A DNA stretch of 64,000 nucleotides from Rhizobium rhizogenes NBRC 13257 (lineage in GTDB: Bacteria; Pseudomonadota; Alphaproteobacteria; Rhizobiales; Rhizobiaceae). Shown here one piece after another: positions 9,183 to 17,067 of the stretch. The stretch's first letter is position 1. Each line of letters opens with the position of its first letter. The DNA lies in the NCBI RefSeq assembly GCF_000696095.1, contig NZ_BAYX01000006.1, positions 1-64,000 of the forward strand, written 5' to 3'. Under the pieces are notes generated by a model. It was not told the origin of the DNA and searched no databases. It saw nothing but the letters and a program-made list of their open reading frames with translations. Position numbers and translations under genes: made by a program.

Positions 9183-9320
9183 CCACACGGACGAACCCGT
9201 GGCGCAATTGCGCCTGGATCGTCGGGGTATCTCAGGGAGAGAAGAGCTCGTCTTCTCGCAAGGACCAGAGCTTCCCTCGCGGGAAGGGCTTGGGCCTACC
9301 GAGACCAAGCCTGCCTTTTT
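9183..9320 (+). ncRNA. Candidate small RNA: chain of hairpins ending in a rho-independent terminator
   Basis: Between the MFS gene and the DUF992 gene the plus strand carries a run of stems unlike its surroundings: CCACACGG/CCGTGG (9183-9202), the palindrome GGCGCAATTGCGCC (9201-9214), GAGAAGA/TCTTCTC with a 5-nt loop (9239-9257), CTTCCC/GGGAAG with a UCGC loop (9271-9286), and GGCTTGG/CCAAGCC (9287-9311) followed by TGCC and five T (9316-9320). The last stem is a credible intrinsic terminator on the plus strand. No plus-strand gene follows, so a free-standing sRNA is more likely than a leader. The 5' end and promoter are not determined, and I cannot assign a family. Confidence 0.5.
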
Positions 9321-9380
9321 CGACGGACGAGCCGTAGCATGAGAGCCACGCCTCGGCAAGAAGCGCCCGCCACTCAAACA

Positions 9381-9412
9381 CAATGGCCGCCCCAGTGTGG
9401 AGGCGGCCATTG
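9381..9412. terminator. Strong inverted repeat, probable terminator of the DUF992 gene
   Basis: CAATGGCCGCC (9381-9391) and GGCGGCCATTG (9402-9412) form a perfect 11-bp stem with a 10-nt loop. It sits 46 bp beyond the stop of the leftward DUF992 gene. There is no T-run on either side, so it may act as a transcript-end stabiliser or a weak bidirectional terminator. Confidence 0.5.
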
Positions 9413-9458
9413 GTTCGAATAGATGTGGTCCGTCGCCGCCCTGGGACGGCAGTGGATA

Positions 9459-9983
9459 TCAATCCACCGATGTCAGCGTCACCGAGGTGCCGGTGGCGGC
9501 GACATTGAGGCCGAGCTGGCCGGTCACGCTTACCGTCTGAAGATGGATCGAGCCGGAGGTGCCGCCGACCAGGATATTGGTGCCGATACCGACGCCGAGC
9601 GTCGCCTCGGCGGTTGCGCCCTGATAGAGGCCGCTCAGCGAACCATGATGATAGCCGGCTGTCGGTGCGAACACGGCCCAGACGAGCTTGCTGCGGGTGG
9701 TGAAGCCAAGATCGACGCCCATCTTGCGGATGGCGCCGCTATAATGGTCCACGCGCTCCTTGCCGACGGTCGAGTGGAAGGTGCAATCGACTTCCTTGGC
9801 TGAGCCGAGCACATAGCCGACGCCGCCGCCGATCTCGCAAGTGAGATAGCCGATCTTCACGCCGTTGCGCTGGTCCTGGTCCTGCTCCTGATAGGAGGGC
9901 GACAGGTCAGCCGCGCGTGTCACGGCCGTGCCGGCGACGATCAAAGATGCGGCCGAAAATGCCAGGGTGAGTATTTTTTTCAT
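9459..9983 (-). CDS. DUF992 family exported protein
   Basis: 174 residues. A clear Sec signal peptide (KKILTLAFSAASLIVAGTAVTRA, cleavage after about residue 22) is followed by a DUF992 domain: GYLTCEIGGGVGYVLGSAK, the later YSGAIRKMGVDLGF and GLYQGATAEATLGVGIG. These proteins are small periplasmic or outer-surface proteins restricted mainly to Hyphomicrobiales; function unknown. ATG 9983 has AAGGAG 8 nt upstream, so the frame's extension to 10022 is not used. Monocistronic. Confidence 0.88.
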   Translation of the reverse strand: MKKILTLAFSAASLIVAGTAVTRAADLSPSYQEQDQDQRNGVKIGYLTCEIGGGVGYVLGSAKEVDCTFHSTVGKERVDHYSGAIRKMGVDLGFTTRSKLVWAVFAPTAGYHHGSLSGLYQGATAEATLGVGIGTNILVGGTSGSIHLQTVSVTGQLGLNVAATGTSVTLTSVD

Positions 9984-10259
9984 CTGTTTTCTCCTTGTCA
10001 GAGTATTCCGGGTGTCATGCACCCTTTTGATCGAGCCGTTTACGGTCAGCTCTTACTAACGTTTGTCGTCGCAGAAGGATCCCACAAAAATAAGGCGGCC
10101 ATCGCACTTATCCCGATGATAATATAAGGATCTCCGTAAGCGACGTCATCCCCGCCGGCTCTTCACGTTTTGCGACGGGCTTTATTACACCCATGTTTTG
10201 GCCATTGATCACGCAGGATTGAAGATGATGGGCCTTTGGTAGGTCCATCAATCCCGCGT

Positions 10260-11498
10260 TCAACCGCGGCTTGTTGCCGGCGTGAGGGCAAAGACGTCGA
10301 CTCGCTCGCCTAGACCCTTGAGGGGGAAGGCGCCGAGACTTTCCATCTCGGCTGCGCAGCCCGCCATATCGACGAAGGCCTTTGAGAGGAGAACGGGCCG
10401 CTTGACCTCCTTGGTCAGCGTTTCCAGCCGCGAGGCGATGTTGACGGCCGGTCCGATCACGGTGAAGTCGAGGCGGGTGCTGGAGCCGATATTGCCATAC
10501 ATGACATCGCCGACATGCACGCCGACGCCATAGCGCAGCACCTCGCGGCCATTACGGCTGTTTTCCTCGTTCAGCGCGGCAACCGCCGCCGCCGCCTCGT
10601 CGATCGCCCGCAGAAGATTGGCGCAGGCATCGGGATTGCTGAGCGGGAAAATAGCCAGCAGTCCGTCGCCCATGAATTTGAGGATCTCGCCGCCGTGTTT
10701 CTCGATCGGCTCCGACATCGCGTCGAAATAGCCGTTCAGAAGCTCGATGACATCGTCGCGCGGCCACATGCCCGAAATCGTCGTGAAGTCGCGCAGATCG
10801 CAGATGAGGATGGCGGCGCCGACGGTGGTGCCGCTGCCGCGGGTGGTCGCGCCGGCAAGGATCTGTTCGCTGGCATGCGGCCCGACATAGGTGCGCAGCA
10901 GCGTGCGCGCCAATATGTTCTTCAACCGGATCTCCGTCACCAGCGTCAGGGCCGGCAGCAGATCCTTCAGGAAGGTGACGTGTTCTTCGGTAAAGCCGCC
11001 CGGCGCGTCGGAGGCGAAGGTGGCGATGTGGCGCTTGCCGAGCGTGTGATAGATCGGCCAGGCAATGTATTCCGTCAGCCCCTCGGCCCGCATTTCGTCG
11101 TAGAGGGCATAGGCGAAGCCACCCGGCCCTGGCTGCTCGAGCTGCTGGCGGACCTCGAGCGCGCCATTGAAGATCTCGTTCATCGGGCTCAGCAGGAACT
11201 GGGGTGTCTTTTCGACACCATAGCTGAAGGTGGTGATATCGGCTTCCTCCAGCCCCGTGCGCCACAGAATTCGCGCGCCGAGCCATTGCGGATGAAGCGT
11301 CCTGAAATGCAGCGTCGCCCTGCCGACGGGGACGCCGGCGGCGCGCAATCTCTCGCAGAGATCCACGAGGATATTGTCGATGAAACGTTGCTCTCGCGTG
11401 TCCTGTATCAACCAGTCGAGGATCTTGCTCCGCTTGGTCGGCCAGGTGCCGTCGCGCTCGTCATGCGAATCGGCAGCCGCCTGCGTTGAGAATTGCAT
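10260..11498 (-). CDS. Class III adenylate/guanylate cyclase with N-terminal sensory region
   Basis: 412 residues. The N-terminal 220 residues form a GAF-like regulatory region; the cyclase homology domain follows (about residues 220-405). Metal-binding aspartates are seen in LICDLRDFTT and FMGDGLLAIF, the base-recognising lysine in EILKFMGDG, and the transition-state segment in VIGPAVNIASRLE. It should make cAMP (inferred from the lysine); rhizobia carry many such cyclases. Start taken at ATG 11498; the frame opens 25 codons earlier but the added residues look unrelated. It has no membrane segment. The 237 bp downstream (10023-10259) hold only a short imperfect hairpin near 10229-10251. Confidence 0.85.
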   Translation of the reverse strand: MQFSTQAAADSHDERDGTWPTKRSKILDWLIQDTREQRFIDNILVDLCERLRAAGVPVGRATLHFRTLHPQWLGARILWRTGLEEADITTFSYGVEKTPQFLLSPMNEIFNGALEVRQQLEQPGPGGFAYALYDEMRAEGLTEYIAWPIYHTLGKRHIATFASDAPGGFTEEHVTFLKDLLPALTLVTEIRLKNILARTLLRTYVGPHASEQILAGATTRGSGTTVGAAILICDLRDFTTISGMWPRDDVIELLNGYFDAMSEPIEKHGGEILKFMGDGLLAIFPLSNPDACANLLRAIDEAAAAVAALNEENSRNGREVLRYGVGVHVGDVMYGNIGSSTRLDFTVIGPAVNIASRLETLTKEVKRPVLLSKAFVDMAGCAAEMESLGAFPLKGLGERVDVFALTPATSRG

Positions 11499-11784
11499 TA
11501 CCCATACCCCACAAATACTTGGCCTGTTTCGGCCGCAACGTTGCTTGCTGCCGAGATGCGAATATACGCCCATTGCCGTTTGGCTGGAACGACAATCGCC
11601 CTGGCCGCGGATTTTGTAAATCGCAAGGCAAGGCGCGCTTCATTTTTCTCGGGCGCTATGTCAGGCATCCGCGCGAGATGACTGTACGCCCATGCCGCGC
11701 GGCGCTATGTCTGATCCTGATCCATTCCGCCGGTCATCGGTGATCCCAGCGCCGATGCGAAGCCATTTTTGCAGGAGAGCTCTC

Positions 11785-12957
11785 ATGAAACCGTCCGAAG
11801 CATCGCTCGTCATCGCGGACGAAGCCAAGATATGGCGCCGCGACATCCATCAGCACCCGGAGATCCTGTTCGACCTGCCCCGCACCTCGGCGCTGGTGGC
11901 GGAGAAATTGCGGGAATTCGGCTGCGACGAGGTGGTGACCGGGATTGCGACATCGGGGGTGGTGGCGGTGATTTCGGGCAACAGGGGCGCTGGCAAGACG
12001 ATCGGGCTTCGCTGCGACATGGATGCACTGCCGATGTCGGAACAGACGAACCTGCCCTATGCCTCGAAAGTGCCGAACATGATGCATGCCTGCGGGCATG
12101 ACGGCCACACCGCCATTCTTCTCGGCGCGGCCAAGCGCTTTGCCACGGAGCGGAATTTTGCCGGCAAGATCGTGCTCGTCTTCCAGCCGGCGGAAGAGGG
12201 CGGCGGCGGCGGCCGTGTGATGCTGGAGGAAGGCTTGCTCGAGCGTTTCGGTATCGAGGAAGTCTACGGCATGCACAATCAGCCGGGGCTTGATGTCGGC
12301 TCGTTTGCGATCCGCAGCGGTCCGATGATGGCGGCGGGCGACCGCTTCGTCATCACTATGACGGGGCTCGGCGGTCATGCGGCCACGCCGCATCTTGCCC
12401 GCGACCCGGTGCTTGCCGCCTCGCATCTGGTCGTCGCGCTCCAGTCGATCGCATCCCGTTTCATTGATCCGCTCGATTCCGTCGTCGTATCTGTCACCTT
12501 TATCAGCGGCGGTGATCGGAAGGCGCTGAACGTCATCCCGCCGGCGGTTGAGATCGGCGGCACGATCCGCACCATGCTGCCGGCGACGCGCCGCGCCGTC
12601 GAACAGCGGTTCCGTGATGTGGTCAAGGCGACGGCGGCGCTCTACGACGCCGAAGCCGCAATCGACTGGCGCCCGGGATATCCGGTGACCGTCAACGATG
12701 TCGAGAAGACCTCGGTAGCCATTGCCGCCGCCGAAAGCATCGTCGGCGCGGAACGTGTCGATGGCAACTGGCCGATGACCATGGGTTCCGAGGATTTCTC
12801 CTACATGCTCGAAAAGCGGCCCGGCGCGATGATCTGGCTCGGCAATGGCGACAGCGCCGATCTGCACAATCCGGCTTACAACTTCAATGACGATGCCATC
12901 GCCTATGGCATCGATTATTGGGCCGCCGTGGTTGCGCAGCGGCAGTCGCCCAGCTGA
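11785..12957 (+). CDS. M20 family amidohydrolase (hippurate/N-acyl-amino-acid hydrolase type)
   Basis: 390 residues, the normal length of the M20D (HipO/AmaA/IAA-amino-acid hydrolase) family. Metal ligands appear in MHACGHDGHTA (about residue 98-108), PAEEGGGGG (about 136) and the late GSEDFSYML. The dimerisation lid domain lies around residues 185-300. It removes acyl groups from N-acylated amino acids in the cytosol; no signal peptide is seen. ATG 11785 has AGGAGAG 6 nt upstream. The next gene, an amino-acid oxidase-like protein, starts 197 bp later on the same strand. Confidence 0.88.
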   Translation: MKPSEASLVIADEAKIWRRDIHQHPEILFDLPRTSALVAEKLREFGCDEVVTGIATSGVVAVISGNRGAGKTIGLRCDMDALPMSEQTNLPYASKVPNMMHACGHDGHTAILLGAAKRFATERNFAGKIVLVFQPAEEGGGGGRVMLEEGLLERFGIEEVYGMHNQPGLDVGSFAIRSGPMMAAGDRFVITMTGLGGHAATPHLARDPVLAASHLVVALQSIASRFIDPLDSVVVSVTFISGGDRKALNVIPPAVEIGGTIRTMLPATRRAVEQRFRDVVKATAALYDAEAAIDWRPGYPVTVNDVEKTSVAIAAAESIVGAERVDGNWPMTMGSEDFSYMLEKRPGAMIWLGNGDSADLHNPAYNFNDDAIAYGIDYWAAVVAQRQSPS

Positions 12958-13154
12958 TTAAGTGGTAGATATGGGCGAACGGAAGATAAGCGATTGCGGC
13001 CGAGAGCCATGGCGACACCTTCTGTTTCGGGGATCTGGCGGCATGAATTGCATCGAAAAGATGCTCGTTTGTCCGCGGCGCTTCCGATGGTGCCTTATCC
13101 GGCTTGTCTAGGAAGTGCGGCGCGGCCGAAGATCATGAAAACAGGATAAGTCCC

Positions 13155-14447
13155 ATGTATATCTCCCCTCCGACCCCAGCGGAGAACCTCTATCTCAAGA
13201 CGGCGACACCGGTGCCGGCAACCGAGCCGCTGCCCGGCGACGCATCCGCCACCGTCGGGATCGTCGGCGCAGGCTATACCGGTCTTTCGACGGCGCTACA
13301 TCTTGCCGAAAAGGGCATTTCCACCATCGTGCTCGACGCCAGCGAGATCGGCTGGGGATGCTCGGGCCGCAATGGCGGCCAGGTCAATTCGGGGCTGAAG
13401 GCCGATCCCGTCGAGGTGGAACATGCGTTCGGGCGCGAGCGCGGCCGACGCATGCTCAAGCTGGCCTATGGCGGGCCCGACGAAGTGTTTGATCTGATCC
13501 AGCGCTTCGACATTGATTGCGCTGCCCGCCAGAGCGGCACGATCCGCGCCGCGTTTTCGCAAGCCGGTGGCAAGGCTGCGGCGTCACTCGTCAGCCAGTG
13601 TGTCGAGCGCGACGTGCCCGTGGAGCTTCTGAACCGCGAGCAGGTTGCTGAGCGCACGGGGACGACGCGCTATCATTCGGCCTGGTTCGATCCGAGAGGC
13701 GGTCAGCTCAACCCGCTTGGCTATGCGCGTGGCCTTGCCCGCGTGGCGATTGCCGCCGGCGCGCGTATTCACACGAGGACGCCGGCCTTGTCCGTTCATC
13801 CGGAAGGCCCCGGCTGGCGCATCGATACGCCGACGGGCAAGGTCAGGGTCGAGAAGCTCGTTATCGCGACCAATGGCTATACCGGCGATCTCTGGCCCCG
13901 GCTGAAGACGGCAATCGTTCCGGTCTACAGTTCCATCGTCGCGACCGATCCGCTGCCGGCGGAGCTTGCTGCATCGATCATGCCGACGCGTTCGGTGCTT
14001 TATGAAACCGGCAGGGTCACCGTCTATTATCGCATCGACGATCAGGGAAGACTGCTGATGGGCGGGCGCGGCAAGCAGGCGCCGAGCGACGCGGCCGGCG
14101 ATTATGCCCATCTCGTCGCCTATGCGGAACGCCTGTGGCCGGCGTTGAAAGGGCAGCCTTGGCCGCATCGCTGGTACGGGCAGGTGGCAATGACCAGGGA
14201 TCATTATCCCATTCTCGCCGAGCCGGCTGCGAACGCCTTTGTCGCGCTTGGCTATAACGGGCGCGGGGTCGCGATGGCGACGCTGATTGGCCGGCTCCTG
14301 GCGGAGCGGCTTGCTGGTGTTCCGGAAGAGGAGATCGTCTTTCCAATCCGGCGCGATTTCCAGACATTTGCTTTTCATCGCTTCTGGAAGCTTGGCGTTC
14401 TTGCCCGTGTCGCCACGGGGCGTGTACAGGATGCGATGGAAAAATGA
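13155..14447 (+). CDS. FAD-dependent oxidoreductase, DAO family (PuuB/OrdL-like)
   Basis: 430 residues. The N-terminal dinucleotide-binding loop GIVGAGYTGLSTALHLAE is followed by the acidic strand end VLDASEIGWGCSGRNGGQVNSG, a pattern typical of gamma-glutamylputrescine oxidase and related amine/imino-acid oxidases. The C-terminal FALGYNGRGVAMAT-type segment (VALGYNGRGVAMA) contacts flavin. ATG 13155 has AGGATAAG upstream. Its position after an amidohydrolase suggests oxidation of an amine or amino acid released by deacylation, but the substrate is not defined. Confidence 0.88.
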   Translation: MYISPPTPAENLYLKTATPVPATEPLPGDASATVGIVGAGYTGLSTALHLAEKGISTIVLDASEIGWGCSGRNGGQVNSGLKADPVEVEHAFGRERGRRMLKLAYGGPDEVFDLIQRFDIDCAARQSGTIRAAFSQAGGKAAASLVSQCVERDVPVELLNREQVAERTGTTRYHSAWFDPRGGQLNPLGYARGLARVAIAAGARIHTRTPALSVHPEGPGWRIDTPTGKVRVEKLVIATNGYTGDLWPRLKTAIVPVYSSIVATDPLPAELAASIMPTRSVLYETGRVTVYYRIDDQGRLLMGGRGKQAPSDAAGDYAHLVAYAERLWPALKGQPWPHRWYGQVAMTRDHYPILAEPAANAFVALGYNGRGVAMATLIGRLLAERLAGVPEEEIVFPIRRDFQTFAFHRFWKLGVLARVATGRVQDAMEK

Positions 14448-14497
14448 GTGCCGCTCGATAATTTCAGGGCCGCACATCCGAACAAAGAGGCACTATA

Positions 14498-15091
14498 GTG
14501 AGAGCATATTTGGCAGGCCCGGAGGTCTTTCTTCCGAACGCACGGGAAATCCTCGACCGCAAGATCGCCTTGGCGCGCAGCTACGGTTTCACGCCGGTAT
14601 CGCCGGGCGACCTGGTGGTTCCGGAGACCGAAACGAAGCGGCAGCGCGGTCTCGCGATCAGCGCCATCAATGAAAGCCTGATGCTGAGCGCCGACCTGAT
14701 CATCGCCAATCTGACGCCCTTCCGGGGCGTCGCCGCGGATGTCGGCACGGCCTTCGAGTTGGGCTTCATGTGCGCCCGCGGCTGCCCGGCCTTTGCCTTT
14801 TCCAACAGCACGAAGAGCCATTTCGAACGGGTGAGCCGCTTCTACGGCGGCTCCATCCATTTGGGTGACGATGGGCGTTATCGCGGCACGGACGGAATGT
14901 CGCTCGAGAATTTCGATATGGTCGACAATCTTATGCTGGATGGCGGCATCGAGAGCCGCAGCGGAACGATTATCACGCGGGAAGTGGAGCCCGACAGGCT
15001 GTTCCTCGATCTCACAGCCTTCGAAGAATGCCTGCAGGTGGCTGCGGATAGATTGCTGGCGGGTGCAGTGCACGCCGAGCAATCTGCCTAA
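14498..15091 (+). CDS. Nucleoside 2-deoxyribosyltransferase
   Basis: 197 residues with the Rossmann-like fold of nucleoside deoxyribosyltransferases: YLAGPEVFLPNA at the start, DLIIANLTPFRGVAADVGTAFELGFM in the middle (split here for reading: the catalytic glutamate is in GTAFELG). These enzymes exchange or hydrolyse the N-glycosidic bond of deoxynucleosides in salvage. The start is GTG 14498, supported by AAAGAGG 7 nt upstream. It follows the oxidoreductase by 50 bp and may be co-transcribed with it. Ends 12 bp before a serA relic. Confidence 0.85.
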   Translation: MRAYLAGPEVFLPNAREILDRKIALARSYGFTPVSPGDLVVPETETKRQRGLAISAINESLMLSADLIIANLTPFRGVAADVGTAFELGFMCARGCPAFAFSNSTKSHFERVSRFYGGSIHLGDDGRYRGTDGMSLENFDMVDNLMLDGGIESRSGTIITREVEPDRLFLDLTAFEECLQVAADRLLAGAVHAEQSA

Positions 15092-15102
15092 GAGGTTCGG
15101 CT

Positions 15103-15196
15103 ACGTCGGCGGGCCGCATCCAGGTCGACCTGATTTGCCCCCACGCGAAAACAGCAGACGACAATAGGCTTTTTGGCGGATCTGCAAATGTCCTCA
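15103..15196 (-). pseudogene. Fragment of a second serA-like gene
   Basis: This 94-bp stretch matches bases 18013-18106 inside the intact serA with about 11 mismatches by eye (roughly 88% identity) and in the same orientation. Read on the minus strand it gives SAKKPIVVCCFRVGANQVDLDAARRR against SAKKLIAVGCFSVGTNQVDL in SerA (about residues 68-98): 22 of 30 residues agree. Similarity stops abruptly at both ends. It is a decayed remnant, not a gene, and forms a direct repeat 2.9 kb from its parent. Confidence 0.75.
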
Positions 15197-15222
15197 TAGA
15201 CCACAGCAGCGCTGGGGTGCAA

Positions 15223-16005
15223 TCAAAGCACGACGACCTTTGTACCCACGCCGACCCGACCATAGAGATCCATCACATCCGGATTTGCCATACGGATGCA
15301 GCCAGAAGATACCGCCTTGCCGATCGAGTTGGGCTCGTTGGTGCCATGGATGCGGTAGAGGGTGGAACCGAGATAGAGTGCTCTCGCTCCGAGAGGATTA
15401 TTGAGGCCGCCATCCATGCGGTCAGGCAGTTCTGGCCGGCGAGCGATCATTTCCTTGGGCGGCGTCCAGGTCGGCCACTCCGCTTTGCGGCTGATCGTCT
15501 CCGTGCCCTTCCAGGCGAAGCCCTGTTTGCCGACACCGATGCCGTATTTGAGAGCAGTTCCGTCGTTGAGCACAAGATAGAGACGCTTCTCCTTGGTGGA
15601 GATCACGATTGTGCCAGGATCATAGCCGGAAAAGGAGACAACCGTGCGCGGGATGGGTGACCGCGCCAGGCTCGCTCGCCTGTCATCCTTGACGCCAGAA
15701 TTGAGTTGGGGAGAGATCGCGCCCCGATCGATCGAAGCCCGCCGTTGTGGACGAGGTCGCGACGGGAAATCACCGTCTTCGTCGTCATAATAGCCATAGT
15801 GATCACCACGATAATAATAGTCATCGTCGAAACGACGATCATCGCGATAGCGCGGCGGTGTCTCCCGCCCATAGTGCGGAGTAGCATAGCCGCCGTCCAG
15901 GTCGTCGCCATAATCCGGCAAATATCGCCATTCCTGGGCATGCACGGAGACGCTTGTCATCAGCACAGCCAGAGCGGGCAAAAGGATCAATCTTGAAGTC
16001 TTCAT
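15223..16005 (-). CDS. L,D-transpeptidase (YkuD domain), exported
   Basis: 260 residues: a signal peptide (about 1-22, ending VSVHA), a tyrosine/aspartate-rich low-complexity linker (about 25-75) and a YkuD catalytic domain (about 125-260). The active-site pattern is complete: RIHGTNEPNSIGKAVSSGCI contains the conserved histidine and the SxGC nucleophile, followed by RM. It forms 3-3 peptidoglycan cross-links or attaches proteins to peptidoglycan in the periplasm. ATG 16005 begins the signal peptide; its ribosome site is weak. Between 16006 and 16333 I see only the divergent promoter space. Confidence 0.88.
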   Translation of the reverse strand: MKTSRLILLPALAVLMTSVSVHAQEWRYLPDYGDDLDGGYATPHYGRETPPRYRDDRRFDDDYYYRGDHYGYYDDEDGDFPSRPRPQRRASIDRGAISPQLNSGVKDDRRASLARSPIPRTVVSFSGYDPGTIVISTKEKRLYLVLNDGTALKYGIGVGKQGFAWKGTETISRKAEWPTWTPPKEMIARRPELPDRMDGGLNNPLGARALYLGSTLYRIHGTNEPNSIGKAVSSGCIRMANPDVMDLYGRVGVGTKVVVL

Positions 16006-16333
16006 GTCACAACCAACTTCCCGAACAACGCACGGGACTGCGCCCCGCGTCGACGGGGTATGCGTGTCATCGACAATTTCGGAAGCGGCAGGCATAATTG
16101 TGGCAGCGGCAATCGAAAGCCGAGATTTTCCGACCTGTTTTTGAAGGCCCCTAGTACAGATGCGCAAGGGGAGGGTCTGGGATTGAGGATTTGAATTGCG
16201 TGGGCAAGCATCCGACCCAGGCGGCTATATTGCCGCTAGGCCACGAAATCGGCCAATAAGATTCCTGATGAGCTTGATGGTAATGAGAATTTCAATTACT
16301 ATCCAATCATATTCAGCGAAAAGGAATTTCCCC

Positions 16334-16585
16334 ATGACTTCACTGGCGGTAACGATGAAAGGGCAGATCACGCTAAAGCGGGATCTGCTGCAGCACCTCG
16401 GTATCAAGCCGGGTGAACGGATCGACTTTGACAAGCTGCCAGGCGGCGAGCTTCGGGTGAAAGCGGCAAAGCCGACTGGCACCATCGATAGCTTTATCGG
16501 TCGGCATGCGGGCAAGGTCAAAAAGCCGATGACGATTGAGGAAATGAACGAGATTGCCGCCTCTGGTTGGGCGGGGGAAGAATGA
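16334..16585 (+). CDS. AbrB/MazE-type antitoxin (VapB-like)
   Basis: 83 residues. The N-terminal half is a swapped-hairpin AbrB DNA-binding domain (AVTMKGQITLKRDLLQHLGIKPGERI); the C-terminal tail, ending MTIEEMNEIAASGWAG, is the toxin-wrapping region. ATG 16334 has AAGGAA about 7 nt upstream. Its last codon overlaps the PIN toxin start (ATGA), the classic coupled toxin-antitoxin layout; the complex normally represses its own promoter. The frame extends upstream to 16196 without a usable start. Confidence 0.85.
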   Translation: MTSLAVTMKGQITLKRDLLQHLGIKPGERIDFDKLPGGELRVKAAKPTGTIDSFIGRHAGKVKKPMTIEEMNEIAASGWAGEE

Positions 16586-16980
16586 AAATTTCGGTCGATA
16601 CAAATGTGTTGGCTCGTGCTGTTTTGCAGGACGATGCAACGCAGGGCCACGCCGCCGGCAAGCTTCTAAAAGAGGCCTCGCTTATCGCGGTTTCGTTGCC
16701 TTGCCTGTGCGAGCTGGTTTGGATACTTCGCCGGGGCGCGAAGCTGCCGAAAGAAGATGTAGCCATAACGATCCGCGATTTGCTGGATGCCGGAAATGTG
16801 GTGATGAACCGGCCCGCTGTGGAAGCCGGGCTTGCGATTCTCGAAGCCGGCGGTGATTTTGCGGACGGCATCATGGCCTATGAGGGCAATTGGTTAGGCG
16901 GCGAAACCTTCGTCTCATTCGATAAACAGGCGGTCGAACTGCTTGCAGAGCAGGGGCAGACGGCGCGGCTGCTGTCCTAA
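16582..16980 (+). CDS. PIN-domain toxin (VapC-like ribonuclease)
   Basis: 132 residues, a single PIN domain. Acidic metal-binding residues are present in order: D6 in SVDTNVLAR, E in LCELVW (about residue 43), D in GGDFADGIMAY (about residue 96) and D in FVSFDKQA (about 114). VapC-type toxins cleave tRNA or rRNA when released from antitoxin. Overlaps the antitoxin stop by ATGA. Downstream, CAGTAGC/GCTACTG (17024-17039) could form a small hairpin between this gene and the convergent serA. Confidence 0.87.
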   Translation: MKISVDTNVLARAVLQDDATQGHAAGKLLKEASLIAVSLPCLCELVWILRRGAKLPKEDVAITIRDLLDAGNVVMNRPAVEAGLAILEAGGDFADGIMAYEGNWLGGETFVSFDKQAVELLAEQGQTARLLS

Positions 16981-17067
16981 CGAATTGCCCTCATCGGTTG
17001 GAAACTCAGTCTCATTGGATCGCCAGTAGCGAGCTACTGATTGAATTCCTCGACACGGCGACCGGCA

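Noticed and set aside
9381..9420. tRNA-like GGTTCGAAT at the end of the inverted repeat
   Set aside because: No cloverleaf can be built around it; the bases belong to the long stem and its flank.
10515..11489. 324-codon plus-strand open frame
   Set aside because: Antisense of the class III cyclase, no start signal or domain.
11734..12867. 377-codon minus-strand open frame
   Set aside because: Lies wholly opposite the M20 amidohydrolase, whose motifs and ribosome site are clear; composition is the usual arginine/histidine-rich shadow of a high-GC gene.
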